NCBI RefSeq assembly: GCF_025506355.1
Contig: NZ_JANZYP010000031.1
Coordinates: forward strand, 1 to 64,000
Direction of reading: 5' to 3'
DNA length: 64,000 bases
From: Sphaerisporangium corydalis
Lineage (GTDB): Bacteria > Actinomycetota > Actinomycetes > Streptosporangiales > Streptosporangiaceae
Shown: positions 1 to 7,886 of the stretch, piece after piece
Position numbering within the stretch: the first letter of the stretch is position 1
Layout of the letters: each line of letters begins with the position of its first letter
Translations under genes and position numbers: made by a program
Notes under the pieces: generated by a model
Told to the model about the DNA's origin: nothing
The model's database searches: none
The model's input: the letters and a program-made list of their open reading frames with translations, nothing else

Positions 1-930
1 CCCGCCACCCCGGCGCCCTCCGCCCAACTGGTCTGGCCCCACCCCGAGCGACCACACCCGGCCCCCCGCCCACCGGTCGCCCACAAGATCTGGCCGGAGC
101 CCCCCGCCGCTCCCGAGGCATGGGCTGTGGCGCCGGCCGCCGGAGAGACCGTGCCGGAGATCCAGGTGGCGCGAGAGACCGTGCCGGAGGCGTCGGTCGT
201 GCGAGAAGCCGTGCCGGGGATCCCGGTCGCGGGGGAGGCCTCGCGGGTGGTGTTCGCGACGCAGGCGAAGGTGCCGAGGCGGCGGGAGGAGCGGGAGAGC
301 ATCCTGCTGGCCCTGGCCCGGCTGGCCGAGAGCCGTCCCGACCTGGACGTGGTGGTGAAACTGCGGGCGCTGGAGACCGAGCGGCAGACCCACAACGAGC
401 GGCACCACTACGAGCGGCTCTGGCGCTCGATGGTCGCCTCGGGCGCCGTGCGCGACGGAGGCGTGCGGTTCGCCGCCGGTCCCATGCACGAGCATCTCGC
501 CCATGCCGCCGCGTTCGTGACGGTGAGCTCGACCGCGGCACTGGAGGCCATCGCCGGGAAGGTCCCGCTGCTGGTCCTCTCCGACTTCGGCGTGAGCGCC
601 GAGATGATCAACCTGGTGTTCGAGGGCAGTGGCTGCCTCGGCACCCTGGAGGACCTCGCGGGCGCGGGCTTCCGCTCGCCCGCCGCGGCGTGGTGCGACG
701 CCAACTACTTCCACGACGCCGCCGCGAACGACTGGGTCACCCGCCTCTCCGCCCTGGTGGACCGGGCCCGCTCCGGCGGCCTGCCTCCCGTACGGCCATT
801 GCTCGACGGCCCCGGTCACGCCTCGGCCCGCCGCCGCGCCCGCCTCCGCGTCGAGGTCCCCCCAGACGTCCTCCGCGTCGGCTACCGAACCAGCCGCCGA
901 GTCCGCCGCTACCTCAAGGCCCTCGGCTGA
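1..930 (+). CDS. DUF6716-type putative glycosyltransferase, 5' end outside window
   Basis: The reading frame is open from base 1, so the start lies upstream; an internal GTG at 127 is not the likely start. The C-terminal region (VFATQAKVPRRREERE, then VVKLRALETERQTHNE, then VTVSSTAALEAIAGKVP) matches my memory of actinobacterial DUF6716 proteins. These are GT-B-like putative glycosyltransferases found beside nonulosonate synthesis genes. The S/T-rich VSSTAALEA segment resembles the nucleotide-sugar end of GT-B folds. A Pro-rich linker and a triplicated 10-residue repeat precede the conserved part. It converges on the polysialyltransferase/NeuAB operon across the HAD gene, which supports a role in the same surface glycan. 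The family call is from recognition; the donor and acceptor are unknown. Confidence 0.72.
   Translation, partial: PATPAPSAQLVWPHPERPHPAPRPPVAHKIWPEPPAAPEAWAVAPAAGETVPEIQVARETVPEASVVREAVPGIPVAGEASRVVFATQAKVPRRREERESILLALARLAESRPDLDVVVKLRALETERQTHNERHHYERLWRSMVASGAVRDGGVRFAAGPMHEHLAHAAAFVTVSSTAALEAIAGKVPLLVLSDFGVSAEMINLVFEGSGCLGTLEDLAGAGFRSPAAAWCDANYFHDAAANDWVTRLSALVDRARSGGLPPVRPLLDGPGHASARRRARLRVEVPPDVLRVGYRTSRRVRRYLKALG
143..232 (+). repeat. Three in-frame 30-bp tandem repeats in the DUF6716 gene
   Basis: Units begin at 143, 173 and 203, each starting GAGA(G/A)(A/G)CCGTGCCGG. They encode three copies of E(T/A)VP(E/G)xxV(A/V)(R/G) in the linker before the conserved domain. The unit length is a multiple of three, so the frame is kept. 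Confidence 0.8.
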
Positions 931-950
931 GTCCCGCGCCCGATTCCCCG

Positions 951-978
951 CCTATGACGCGCTCGGCCGCGTCATAGG
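951..978 (+). terminator. Perfect 11-bp stem-loop after the DUF6716 gene
   Basis: CCTATGACGCG and CGCGTCATAGG are exact inverted copies separated by 6 nt. The hairpin begins 20 nt after the stop codon at 930. There is no T-tract, as is common for actinomycete terminators. It ends 8 nt before the HAD start, so it separates the two genes or serves as a leader structure. Confidence 0.6.
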
Positions 979-986
979 CTGATCAC

Positions 987-1646
987 ATGATCCGCGCTGT
1001 GGTCTTCGATGTCGGTGAGTGCCTGGTCGACGAGACGCGGGAGTACGGCACCTGGGCCGACTGGCTGGGCGTTCCCCGGCACACCTTCTCCGCCGTGTTC
1101 GGCGCCGTCATCGCCAGGGGACTGGATTACCGTGAGACATTCCAGGTGTTCCGGCCCGGCTTCGACCTGAGCGAAGAGCGGGAACGACGCGCTGCCGCCG
1201 GCAAAGCGGAGTGGTTCGGCGAGGAGGATCTCTACCCGGACGTTCGCCCGGCGCTTCGTGAATTGCGCGCCAACGGCCTCTGGGTCGGGATCGCCGGAAA
1301 CCAGACGGTGAGAGCGGGCGGGATCCTCCGCGCCCTGGACCTTCCCACGGACATGGTGGCCACGTCCGATGACTGGGGAGTATCCAAGCCGGACCCTGCG
1401 TTCTTCCGGTCCCTGGCGGAGCAGACCCCCTGTGAGCCGGGCGAGATCCTTTACGTCGGTGACCGGCTCGACAACGACATCCGCCCGGCCGCCGCCATGG
1501 GGCTTCCGACGGCGTTGATCCGCCGAGGCCCCTGGGGCATGGCGCAACAGGACGACCCGGCGGCGGATACGGTCCCAACCATGCGCATCACTTCACTCAC
1601 CGAACTGCCCGCCCGGATCGGTGTGTTCGACGCCGCAGGGCGCTGA
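987..1646 (+). CDS. HAD-superfamily hydrolase-like protein, subfamily IA
   Basis: A 219-residue HAD-IA fold protein. Motif I is FDVGECL near residues 7-13: the nucleophile Asp8 is present, but the second Asp of the usual DxD is Gly (DxG). The KPDP lysine motif III (SKPDPAFF) and motif IV YVGDRLDNDI are intact. The DxG form is common in the FDVGGVL branch, whose substrates are mostly unknown, so phosphatase activity should not be assumed. It lies tail to tail with the polysialyltransferase gene (43 bp gap). A role in sugar-phosphate removal for the neighbouring glycan is possible but unproven. No clear Shine-Dalgarno precedes the ATG. Confidence 0.8.
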   Translation: MIRAVVFDVGECLVDETREYGTWADWLGVPRHTFSAVFGAVIARGLDYRETFQVFRPGFDLSEERERRAAAGKAEWFGEEDLYPDVRPALRELRANGLWVGIAGNQTVRAGGILRALDLPTDMVATSDDWGVSKPDPAFFRSLAEQTPCEPGEILYVGDRLDNDIRPAAAMGLPTALIRRGPWGMAQQDDPAADTVPTMRITSLTELPARIGVFDAAGR

Positions 1647-1689
1647 ACAGGGCCTTCCGTGTCCCTGGGGGGCGCCCCTGTGATCGGGG

Positions 1690-3006
1690 TCAGCGGGAGA
1701 GGGCGCGGCGGAGGCGGGAGAGGGGTTTGGGTTTGGGGGGGTCGGGGGTGGGGAGCAGGCCGACGGAGGTCAGGCGGCGGGTCTTGAAGTAGCGGGCCTG
1801 GGTGCCGTGGGTCTCGATGTAGCGGGCGGCCGCTTCGCGGAGCGACGGGTGGTTCTCGCTCTGCATGCAGAAGCCGACCGCGTTCACCAGCCCGGGGAGG
1901 TCGGTCTGCGGCGGGTCGGTGATCGATCCGTCCGGGGCGAGGCGGGGGACGGTGGCGTCGACGATCGTCACCGGGATCCGGTTGCTGTTCTCGTACGGGA
2001 CGAGCCGTTCGAGGACGATGTCGCAGCCCATGGTGGCGACGGGGATGCCGAACAGCCGGTGCGCGGTCATCAGGGCCGTGGAGAAGCAGCCGACCACCAG
2101 CGCGGGGCGGGCGGTCTGGAAGCAGACCTCAGCCGGGACGGTCTCGCCGGCCACGGTCAGCTCGACGCCCAGCTCGGCGGCCACCTCGCGCAGCCGGCGG
2201 GCGTGGTGGCGCCCGGCCGCCGGGTGCGGCTTGAACAGCACGTTCGTGTGCCCGCGCGCGACCAGGGCGCGCAGCATCCCGGCGTGCAGCTCGGCCTCCT
2301 CGTCGGCTGTGACGATCTCCAGCGCCGACAGGTACTGGCCGAGGATCATCGCCCCGCCGGGACTGCCGTGCGTCGCCGGACCGCCCGTGTTTCCGTACGT
2401 CGCCTGATCGGGTGGGGGCGGGGTGGAGACTTCGGTGAGGATGTGGTGGAAGGTGTCGTCGGGGAGGGGGTCGGCGGGGACGCCGGCCTCGGTCAGGAGG
2501 AGGGGGGTGAGGCCGGGGACCAGGTCGAGGTGGAGGAGGCGGGTGATCCGGCCGGAGATCTCCAGCGGCAGCGGGTCCCGGGTCGGCCCGTAGCTCATCA
2601 GCCCGTCGGAGTACACCGTGATCGGGCAGTCGCGGATCAGCGCCGCCACCGTACGCGCCGGGGGCACCGCGATGGACTCAAGGACCAGTTCCTCCACCCC
2701 GTCGTCCAGGGACAGGTGGGAGCTCAGCAGGCGCCCGAGCATGGGCACCTCGATGATCCGCGCCTTCCAGTCCGAGGGGTGCAGGGGCGCGATCACCTCG
2801 TTCCAGGACCGGACCTCGTCGAAGCGCCGCCGGAGCGCGGCGAAGCCCGGCGCCTCGTCCAGGGCCGGTGTGACCTCCGGGACCGAGGCGTTGCCGGACA
2901 CCAGCAGGATGCGGCGCCCGGTGTGCGGGCCGAACCGGCCGGCGTCCATCGCCGAGGCCAGTGTCATCGCCCCGAAGAACGTCGAACTGTAGAAGACCTG
3001 GGTCAC
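1690..3006 (-). CDS. Alpha-2,8-polysialyltransferase-family glycosyltransferase
   Basis: A 438-residue protein resembling the POLYST family (bacterial capsule polysialyltransferases and related GT-B enzymes). The start VTQVFYSSTFFG leads the first Rossmann-like lobe. A VYSDGL segment resembles the D/E-D/E-G motif. NVLFKPHPAAG carries the HP motif, and GCFSTALMT matches the terminal S/T motif that binds the CMP-sugar in this family. The GTG start overlaps the stop of the upstream glycosyltransferase in a GTGA, indicating translational coupling. With the NeuA-NeuB fusion in the same operon, the likely job is transfer or polymerisation of a CMP-activated nonulosonate on a surface glycan. The C-terminus is a basic Pro/Lys/Arg tail. 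The acceptor and whether it polymerises are unknown. Confidence 0.8.
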   Translation of the reverse strand: MTQVFYSSTFFGAMTLASAMDAGRFGPHTGRRILLVSGNASVPEVTPALDEAPGFAALRRRFDEVRSWNEVIAPLHPSDWKARIIEVPMLGRLLSSHLSLDDGVEELVLESIAVPPARTVAALIRDCPITVYSDGLMSYGPTRDPLPLEISGRITRLLHLDLVPGLTPLLLTEAGVPADPLPDDTFHHILTEVSTPPPPDQATYGNTGGPATHGSPGGAMILGQYLSALEIVTADEEAELHAGMLRALVARGHTNVLFKPHPAAGRHHARRLREVAAELGVELTVAGETVPAEVCFQTARPALVVGCFSTALMTAHRLFGIPVATMGCDIVLERLVPYENSNRIPVTIVDATVPRLAPDGSITDPPQTDLPGLVNAVGFCMQSENHPSLREAAARYIETHGTQARYFKTRRLTSVGLLPTPDPPKPKPLSRLRRALSR

Positions 3007-3965
3007 GGGAGGCGCTCCTCGTGCTCGTCGCGGTGCCGGGGGAGCAGCGGGTCGAGCAGCGCGGCCCGCTCGGGTTCCAGCCCCGATCCGGCGACCAGGC
3101 CCGGCGGCAGGCCGGCGAGCACGTCCCGCGCCCTGGCCTCGAACCGGGCGCGGAGCTCGGGGGAGAAGCGGTCGCCCAGCTCCAGGTGGTGGGCCAGCAG
3201 CGCGCAGAAGGTGCGCACGGCCTTGGGCATCAGGTCCGGCTCGTTCTCGACCTGGGCGAACACCAGATCGAAGGCGTCGAAGAAGTGCAGTTGCCGCTCG
3301 TCGCCGATCTGGGTCAGCGACGAGGGCACCATCCGGCGGTAGAACACGCCCGCGAGCGAGGCCACCGCGAACGAGCGCGCCTCCCGGTGTAGCCGCCAGA
3401 TCCACGGCCGGTCCTCGGCGGTGTGCAGGTGGCCGGGGAAGGTGAGCAGGTCGCCCAGCTCGCGGCGGTAGATCCCCGCCCAGGCGTAGGGGTAGTCGAC
3501 CATCGTCTTGGCGGCGGCCGGCAGGATCCGGTCCCTCGGTTTCAGCACGACCCCGCGCCGCGCCTCGGGCGCGCGGTGGACGACCCGCCTGCGCCCCTCC
3601 ACCTGGACGTGGTCGGTCCGGACGAAGTCGCAGCCGAGCCCCTCGATCGCGGCGACCAGGTCGGCGAGGTACCCCCGGGCGAGCCAGTCGTCCCCGTCCA
3701 TGAAGGTGACGTACCGGCCGGACGCGAGGGACAGGCCGAGGTTGCGCGCGTCGGCGAGCCCGGCCGGGGCGGTGTTGCGCAGGACGGTCAGGCCGGGCAG
3801 CTCGTCGCGGAAGTCGTCGATCACCTGCGGGGTGGCGTCCACCGAGCCGTCGTCGACGACGATGAACTCGAAGTCGCGCCGCGTGTTGTACCTCAGCGAG
3901 GCCAGCGCGTCGGCGATGTACGGCTCGGCGTCCCGCACGGGGACGATCACGGACAGGGTGATCAC
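3003..3965 (-). CDS. Glycosyltransferase family 2
   Basis: A 320-residue GT-A enzyme. The N-terminal nucleotide-sugar fold is textbook: LSVIVPVRDAEPYI, then FIVVDDGSVDATP, then ARNLGLSLASGRYVTFMDGDDW, with the DGD metal-binding motif. The C-terminal part (RPWIWRLH, FYRRMVPSSLTQ) resembles glycan-chain GT2 enzymes of teichoic-acid or capsule loci. It is the middle gene of the operon: 133 bp after the NeuA-NeuB fusion and overlapping the polysialyltransferase start by 4 bp. It probably adds another sugar to the same surface polymer. The donor cannot be read from the sequence. Confidence 0.88.
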   Translation of the reverse strand: MITLSVIVPVRDAEPYIADALASLRYNTRRDFEFIVVDDGSVDATPQVIDDFRDELPGLTVLRNTAPAGLADARNLGLSLASGRYVTFMDGDDWLARGYLADLVAAIEGLGCDFVRTDHVQVEGRRRVVHRAPEARRGVVLKPRDRILPAAAKTMVDYPYAWAGIYRRELGDLLTFPGHLHTAEDRPWIWRLHREARSFAVASLAGVFYRRMVPSSLTQIGDERQLHFFDAFDLVFAQVENEPDLMPKAVRTFCALLAHHLELGDRFSPELRARFEARARDVLAGLPPGLVAGSGLEPERAALLDPLLPRHRDEHEERLP

Positions 3966-4098
3966 CGGCGGCCCCCGGCCACGACGCCGGGGCGGCGGAC
4001 CGCGTGATCCCCGGCGCCCGGAAGGCGGGCGGATCGGGTCACGGCGGATCCGCGCCGTCCGGCATGGTCACCGATGACGGTGTGCACTCTTCTCCCCG

Positions 4099-6159
4099 TC
4101 AGACGGTGACGCGGCGGAGCCGGGACTTGGGGGCCTCCTCGCCGGGGAACACCCGCTTGACCCCGTCGCCGAGGGCCGACTCGATGATCCGGATGTCGCG
4201 GACCAGGTGGGTGAGGCCGCTCGGCTCCAGGGACGCGGCGTGGTCGGATCCCCACATCGTGCGGTCCAGGGTGATGTGCCGCTCCACGGTGACCGCGCCG
4301 AGGGTGACGGCGGCCAGCGAGATCTGCAGCCCGCGCTCGTGCCCGGAGTAGCCGACCGGGACGCCGTACCTGTCCTGCAGCGTGGTGATCGTGCGGAGGT
4401 TGGCCTCCTCGGGCGGCAGCGGGTAGGTGGAGGTGGCGTGCATGATGACCAGCCGGGACGTGCCGAGGATCTCCACCGCCTCGTCGATCTCCGGGAGCGT
4501 CGACATGCCGGTCGACAGGATGATCGGCTTGCCGGTGGCGGCGAGCCTGCGCAGCAGCTCGTGGTCGGTCACGCTGGCCGAGGCGACCTTGTGCGTGACG
4601 ACGCCCATCTCCTCCAGGAAGTCGACCGAAGGGACGTCCCACGGGGAGGCGAACCAGTCCAGGCCGCGCTCGGCGCAGTACTTGGCGATCTGGGTGTACT
4701 CGTCGTGGCCGAACTCCACCCGGTGCTTGTACTCCAGGTAGGTCATCTCGCCCCACGGCGTCTGCCGGATCTGGTCGCGCTGCTCGACGGGCACGCAGAT
4801 CTCGGGGGTGCGCTTCTGGAACTTGACCGCCTGGCAGCCGGCGTCGGCGGCGACGTCGATGAGCCGGCGCGCGATGTCCAGGTCGCCGTTGTGGTTGATG
4901 CCGATCTCGCCGATGAAGTACACCGGCTGTCCGGGGCCGACGAGCGACTCGCCGATGCGCACGGGCTCGCCCTTGACGCGCAGCATGGCGCGCGGGCCGG
5001 GGACGAGGGGCTCGGCGACGGCGGGCCTGGCGGCCAGGACCCGGTCGCACAGTTCGCGTACGGCGCCGGCGCCGCCCTGGTGGTCCAGGACGATGCGCGC
5101 GGCGGCCCGCACGCGCGGGTGGGCGTCGGGGACGGCGACCGGCCAGCCGACCAGCTCCATGCACCCGAGGTCGTTGAGGTCGTTGCCCGCGTAGGCGACG
5201 CGGGACGGGTCCAGGCCCTCGATGCTCAGCCACTCGCGCAGCGCGGTCTGCTTGGAGGCCAGGCCCTGAAGGACGGGCACGCCGAGCTTGCGGGCGCGGG
5301 CGGCGACGACCGGGTTGCGCTCGGTCGACAGGACGAGGACCTTGACCCCCGACCGCTTGAGCAGGGAGATCCCGAGGCCGTCGGAGCGGCTGACGGCGAC
5401 CGACTCGCGGCCCTCCTGGTCGACGAACACCAGGTCGTCGGTGTGGACGCCGTCGAAGTCGGTGACCACCGCGTCGACGTCCAGCGGCCCGGGGCGGTCC
5501 ACGAACGGCGCGAGCGCCCGGACGATCTCCAGGTCCTCGGGGGTGTCGATCTCCACGGCGTGCCGGGAGGGCACCGGCTGGACGCCCACGGTGCCGAAGA
5601 AGCGGTGCCCGTGCTCGCGCAGGCCGGCGGTGCGGATGGCGTAGAAGGCGCCGGTCTCGCGGTAGTCGGGGGTGCGGTCCTGGCGGCGCGGGCGGTGCGC
5701 CGGGTCGTGGTTGACCCCGCTGACCCCGGCGTCGCCGGCGGCCCAGACGAACTCGTGGGTCGGCAGGCCGGAGAACACGACGTCGGCGGTCCCGTCGAGG
5801 ACCTGGCCGACGGCGGCGTCCAGGTCGGCGGGGTCGATGAAGGCGCTGGTGCACTGGACGAGCACGACCACCTCGGGGTCGGCGTCGAACTGGTCCAGCG
5901 CGTGCAGCAGGGCCGACTCGCTGGAGGCGGTGGCGCCGCTCAGGCCGGCGGGACGTTCGACGATGCGGGCCCCGGCGGCCCTGGCCGCCTCGGCGATCCC
6001 CTCGTGGTCGGTGCTGACGATCACTTCGTCGATGAGCCCCGACCCCGCGCAGGAGGCCACGGCACGGGCGACCAGGGGCGTGCCGCCCACCTTGGCCAGA
6101 TTCTTCAGCGGGACGCCGGCAGAACCTCCGCGGGCGGGGACGACGGCCAGGACTCGCAA
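4099..6159 (-). CDS. Trifunctional CMP-nonulosonate synthetase / KdsC-like phosphatase / NeuB-like synthase fusion
   Basis: One 686-residue chain holds three enzymes of one pathway. Residues 1-220 are a NeuA-type cytidylyltransferase (VVPARGGSAGVPLKNL; RPRRQDRTPDYRETGAFY). Residues 230-390 are a HAD domain of the KdsC type with DFDGV (both Asp, 234 and 236), LVLSTERN, GLASKQ (Lys303) and GNDLND, so it looks catalytically complete. Residues 412-680 are NeuB-like (FIGEIGINHNGD, KFQKRTPE, LSTGMSTL, ATSTYP, VGYSGHERG, VERHITLD), condensing PEP with an N-acyl-mannosamine-type sugar. The usual C-terminal SAF (antifreeze-like) domain of NeuB is absent. I chose the TTG start at 6159 because GAGGAG precedes it by 5 nt and translation then begins MRVLAVVPARGG. 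A GTG at 6222 would add 21 residues but has no ribosome site. It heads the operon with the GT2 and polysialyltransferase genes. No NeuC epimerase is visible in the window. Confidence 0.9.
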   Translation of the reverse strand: MRVLAVVPARGGSAGVPLKNLAKVGGTPLVARAVASCAGSGLIDEVIVSTDHEGIAEAARAAGARIVERPAGLSGATASSESALLHALDQFDADPEVVVLVQCTSAFIDPADLDAAVGQVLDGTADVVFSGLPTHEFVWAAGDAGVSGVNHDPAHRPRRQDRTPDYRETGAFYAIRTAGLREHGHRFFGTVGVQPVPSRHAVEIDTPEDLEIVRALAPFVDRPGPLDVDAVVTDFDGVHTDDLVFVDQEGRESVAVSRSDGLGISLLKRSGVKVLVLSTERNPVVAARARKLGVPVLQGLASKQTALREWLSIEGLDPSRVAYAGNDLNDLGCMELVGWPVAVPDAHPRVRAAARIVLDHQGGAGAVRELCDRVLAARPAVAEPLVPGPRAMLRVKGEPVRIGESLVGPGQPVYFIGEIGINHNGDLDIARRLIDVAADAGCQAVKFQKRTPEICVPVEQRDQIRQTPWGEMTYLEYKHRVEFGHDEYTQIAKYCAERGLDWFASPWDVPSVDFLEEMGVVTHKVASASVTDHELLRRLAATGKPIILSTGMSTLPEIDEAVEILGTSRLVIMHATSTYPLPPEEANLRTITTLQDRYGVPVGYSGHERGLQISLAAVTLGAVTVERHITLDRTMWGSDHAASLEPSGLTHLVRDIRIIESALGDGVKRVFPGEEAPKSRLRRVTV

Positions 6160-6305
6160 GGTGACTCCTCGATATGCGGCGTGGCGAGCGTTGCCGGGGG
6201 GAACAGGCTCGCAGGGTGTCACGCACGCTAACCACCTGCGCCGTCGCGCAAGGGGAGCCTGAGCTGAACGCTCAGCGTCGCTCCTGTTAACTCTTGGAGC
6301 AGCCG

Positions 6306-7661
6306 TTATTCGATCATCGGCAGCCGCAGGACGAACCTGGTGCCCTCAGGGACGTCCTCGACGTGCAGGGTCCCGCCGTGCGCGATGGCCACGTCGCGGG
6401 CGATGGCGAGCCCGAGGCCGGTGCCGCCCCGGTCCCTGCTGCGGGAGGTGTCGAGCCGGGTGAAACGGTGGAAGACGCGCTCGCGGTCCTGCTCGGGGAT
6501 GCGGTCGCCGTCGTTCAGCACCGACAGCACGGCCGTGCCCCGCTGGCCGGTCACCTCCACCCTGATCACGCTGGAGGCGTGCCGGCGCGCGTTGTCCAGC
6601 AGGTTGTCGATCACGCGGAAGAGCTGGGTCTGGACGCCGAGCACGGTCACGTCCTCCTGGAGGTCGGCGCGCACCGGGATCCGCCCGCCGCAGCGCGCGA
6701 TCTCCCCGGCGGCGAGCCGGCCGAGGTCGACCGGCTCCTGCACGGCGGGGCCGCTGGAGCCGAGCCTGGCCATGAACAGCAGGTCGGTGATGATGGCCTC
6801 CAGCCGGTCGGTGTCGCGCAGCGCTCCGTTCACCAGGGTCGCCAGGTCGGCGTGCTCGGGGTGCAGGCGCGCCTCCTCCAGTTGGGTGCGGAGCCCGGCG
6901 ATCGGGGTGCGCAGCTCGTGGGAGGCGTCGGCGGCGAAGCGGCGCTGCTGCTCCACCGAGTGCTCCAGCCGGGCGAGCGTGCCGTTGACGGTCCTGGCCA
7001 GGGTGGAGATCTCGTCCTCTCCCGGCGGTTCCTGGACGCGGCGCGACAGGTCGCTCACGGTGATGTGGGCCAGTTCGGCCTGGATGTTGTCGACGGTCCG
7101 CAGCCCCCGGTCGGCGGCCTTCCACACGATCCAGCCGATCAGGGCGGCGACGCCCGCGATGTGCAGGGCGACGGCCACGTCCAGGAAGCGGCCGGACAGC
7201 ACCCGGGGGGTGCGCGCGGCGGCGTACACGACGGGCGCGCCGGGCGCGGAGCCGGTCACCACGGCCGTGGCGTGGAAGCAGATCTTGGGGTTCCGGGTGC
7301 AGGTGGCGAGGTCGACGAGCCGGTTGGGCAGGTCGGGGCGCACGTCGCTGATCCTCGGCATCGCCTGGGCCTCGCCGGTGGAGGCCACGATGTGGCCGCC
7401 GGGTCCGACGACCTGGATGACGGTGACGCCGTCGGGGCCGGGCGCGATGGGGTTGCGCAGGGTCGTGTCCCGGTAGGCGACGACGACGCGGGACGCGGCC
7501 TCCCTGGTCTCACGCCAGATGGAGTCGGCGACCGTGCTTCTGATGACCATGTCGGCGGCCAGGCCGAGGGGGATCAGGAACAGGCCCGCGAGTACGAGGG
7601 TGAGGAGGGTGACCTGCCCCCGGATCGACCGAGGCCATACGGCGGCCCGTGGGAGGGACAT
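6306..7661 (-). CDS. Sensor histidine kinase, no adjacent response regulator
   Basis: A 451-residue EnvZ/OmpR-class kinase. It has an N-terminal transmembrane helix (about 15-40), an extracytoplasmic sensor of roughly 120 residues with two Cys (CTRNPKICFH) that could form a disulfide, and a second helix (about 170-190). A HAMP linker follows, then a HisKA domain with DASHELRTPIAG, and HATPase motifs N (NLLDNARRHA), G1 and G2 (GGTGLGLAIARDV). The neighbours are the NeuAB fusion downstream and a divergent beta-helix gene, so no cognate regulator is adjacent. The ATG at 7661 is preferred over the TTG at 7667; neither has a strong ribosome site. Confidence 0.9.
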   Translation of the reverse strand: MSLPRAAVWPRSIRGQVTLLTLVLAGLFLIPLGLAADMVIRSTVADSIWRETREAASRVVVAYRDTTLRNPIAPGPDGVTVIQVVGPGGHIVASTGEAQAMPRISDVRPDLPNRLVDLATCTRNPKICFHATAVVTGSAPGAPVVYAAARTPRVLSGRFLDVAVALHIAGVAALIGWIVWKAADRGLRTVDNIQAELAHITVSDLSRRVQEPPGEDEISTLARTVNGTLARLEHSVEQQRRFAADASHELRTPIAGLRTQLEEARLHPEHADLATLVNGALRDTDRLEAIITDLLFMARLGSSGPAVQEPVDLGRLAAGEIARCGGRIPVRADLQEDVTVLGVQTQLFRVIDNLLDNARRHASSVIRVEVTGQRGTAVLSVLNDGDRIPEQDRERVFHRFTRLDTSRSRDRGGTGLGLAIARDVAIAHGGTLHVEDVPEGTRFVLRLPMIE

Positions 7662-7886
7662 TGGCAAAGGCTACTCGCGGGGTTCTCCGGCAAGATCCGG
7701 GCGCCGGGCAAGAGATGTCCAAGGGATGGCAAACTCGCCGGGCCCGCCCGGGGGAGAGGCGCCGGGGAGCCTACCGTCCGGCGTGCCGGGTCACCAGATC
7801 CGGCCGCCGCGGGTTGGGGTCTCCCGGTGGGGACCTCCGACCGCTACCGTGAGCGGCAGCGATCAATTATTACAGAGTGTGGGGTT

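Noticed and set aside
987-1646. HAD gene as the nonulosonate 9-phosphate phosphatase
   Set aside because: Its DxG motif lacks the second Asp, and the fusion protein already has a complete HAD domain, so this role is not supported.
1647-1689. Possible terminator between the HAD and polysialyltransferase genes
   Set aside because: ACAGGG and CCCTGT could pair only over a long loop with few bonds; too weak to list.
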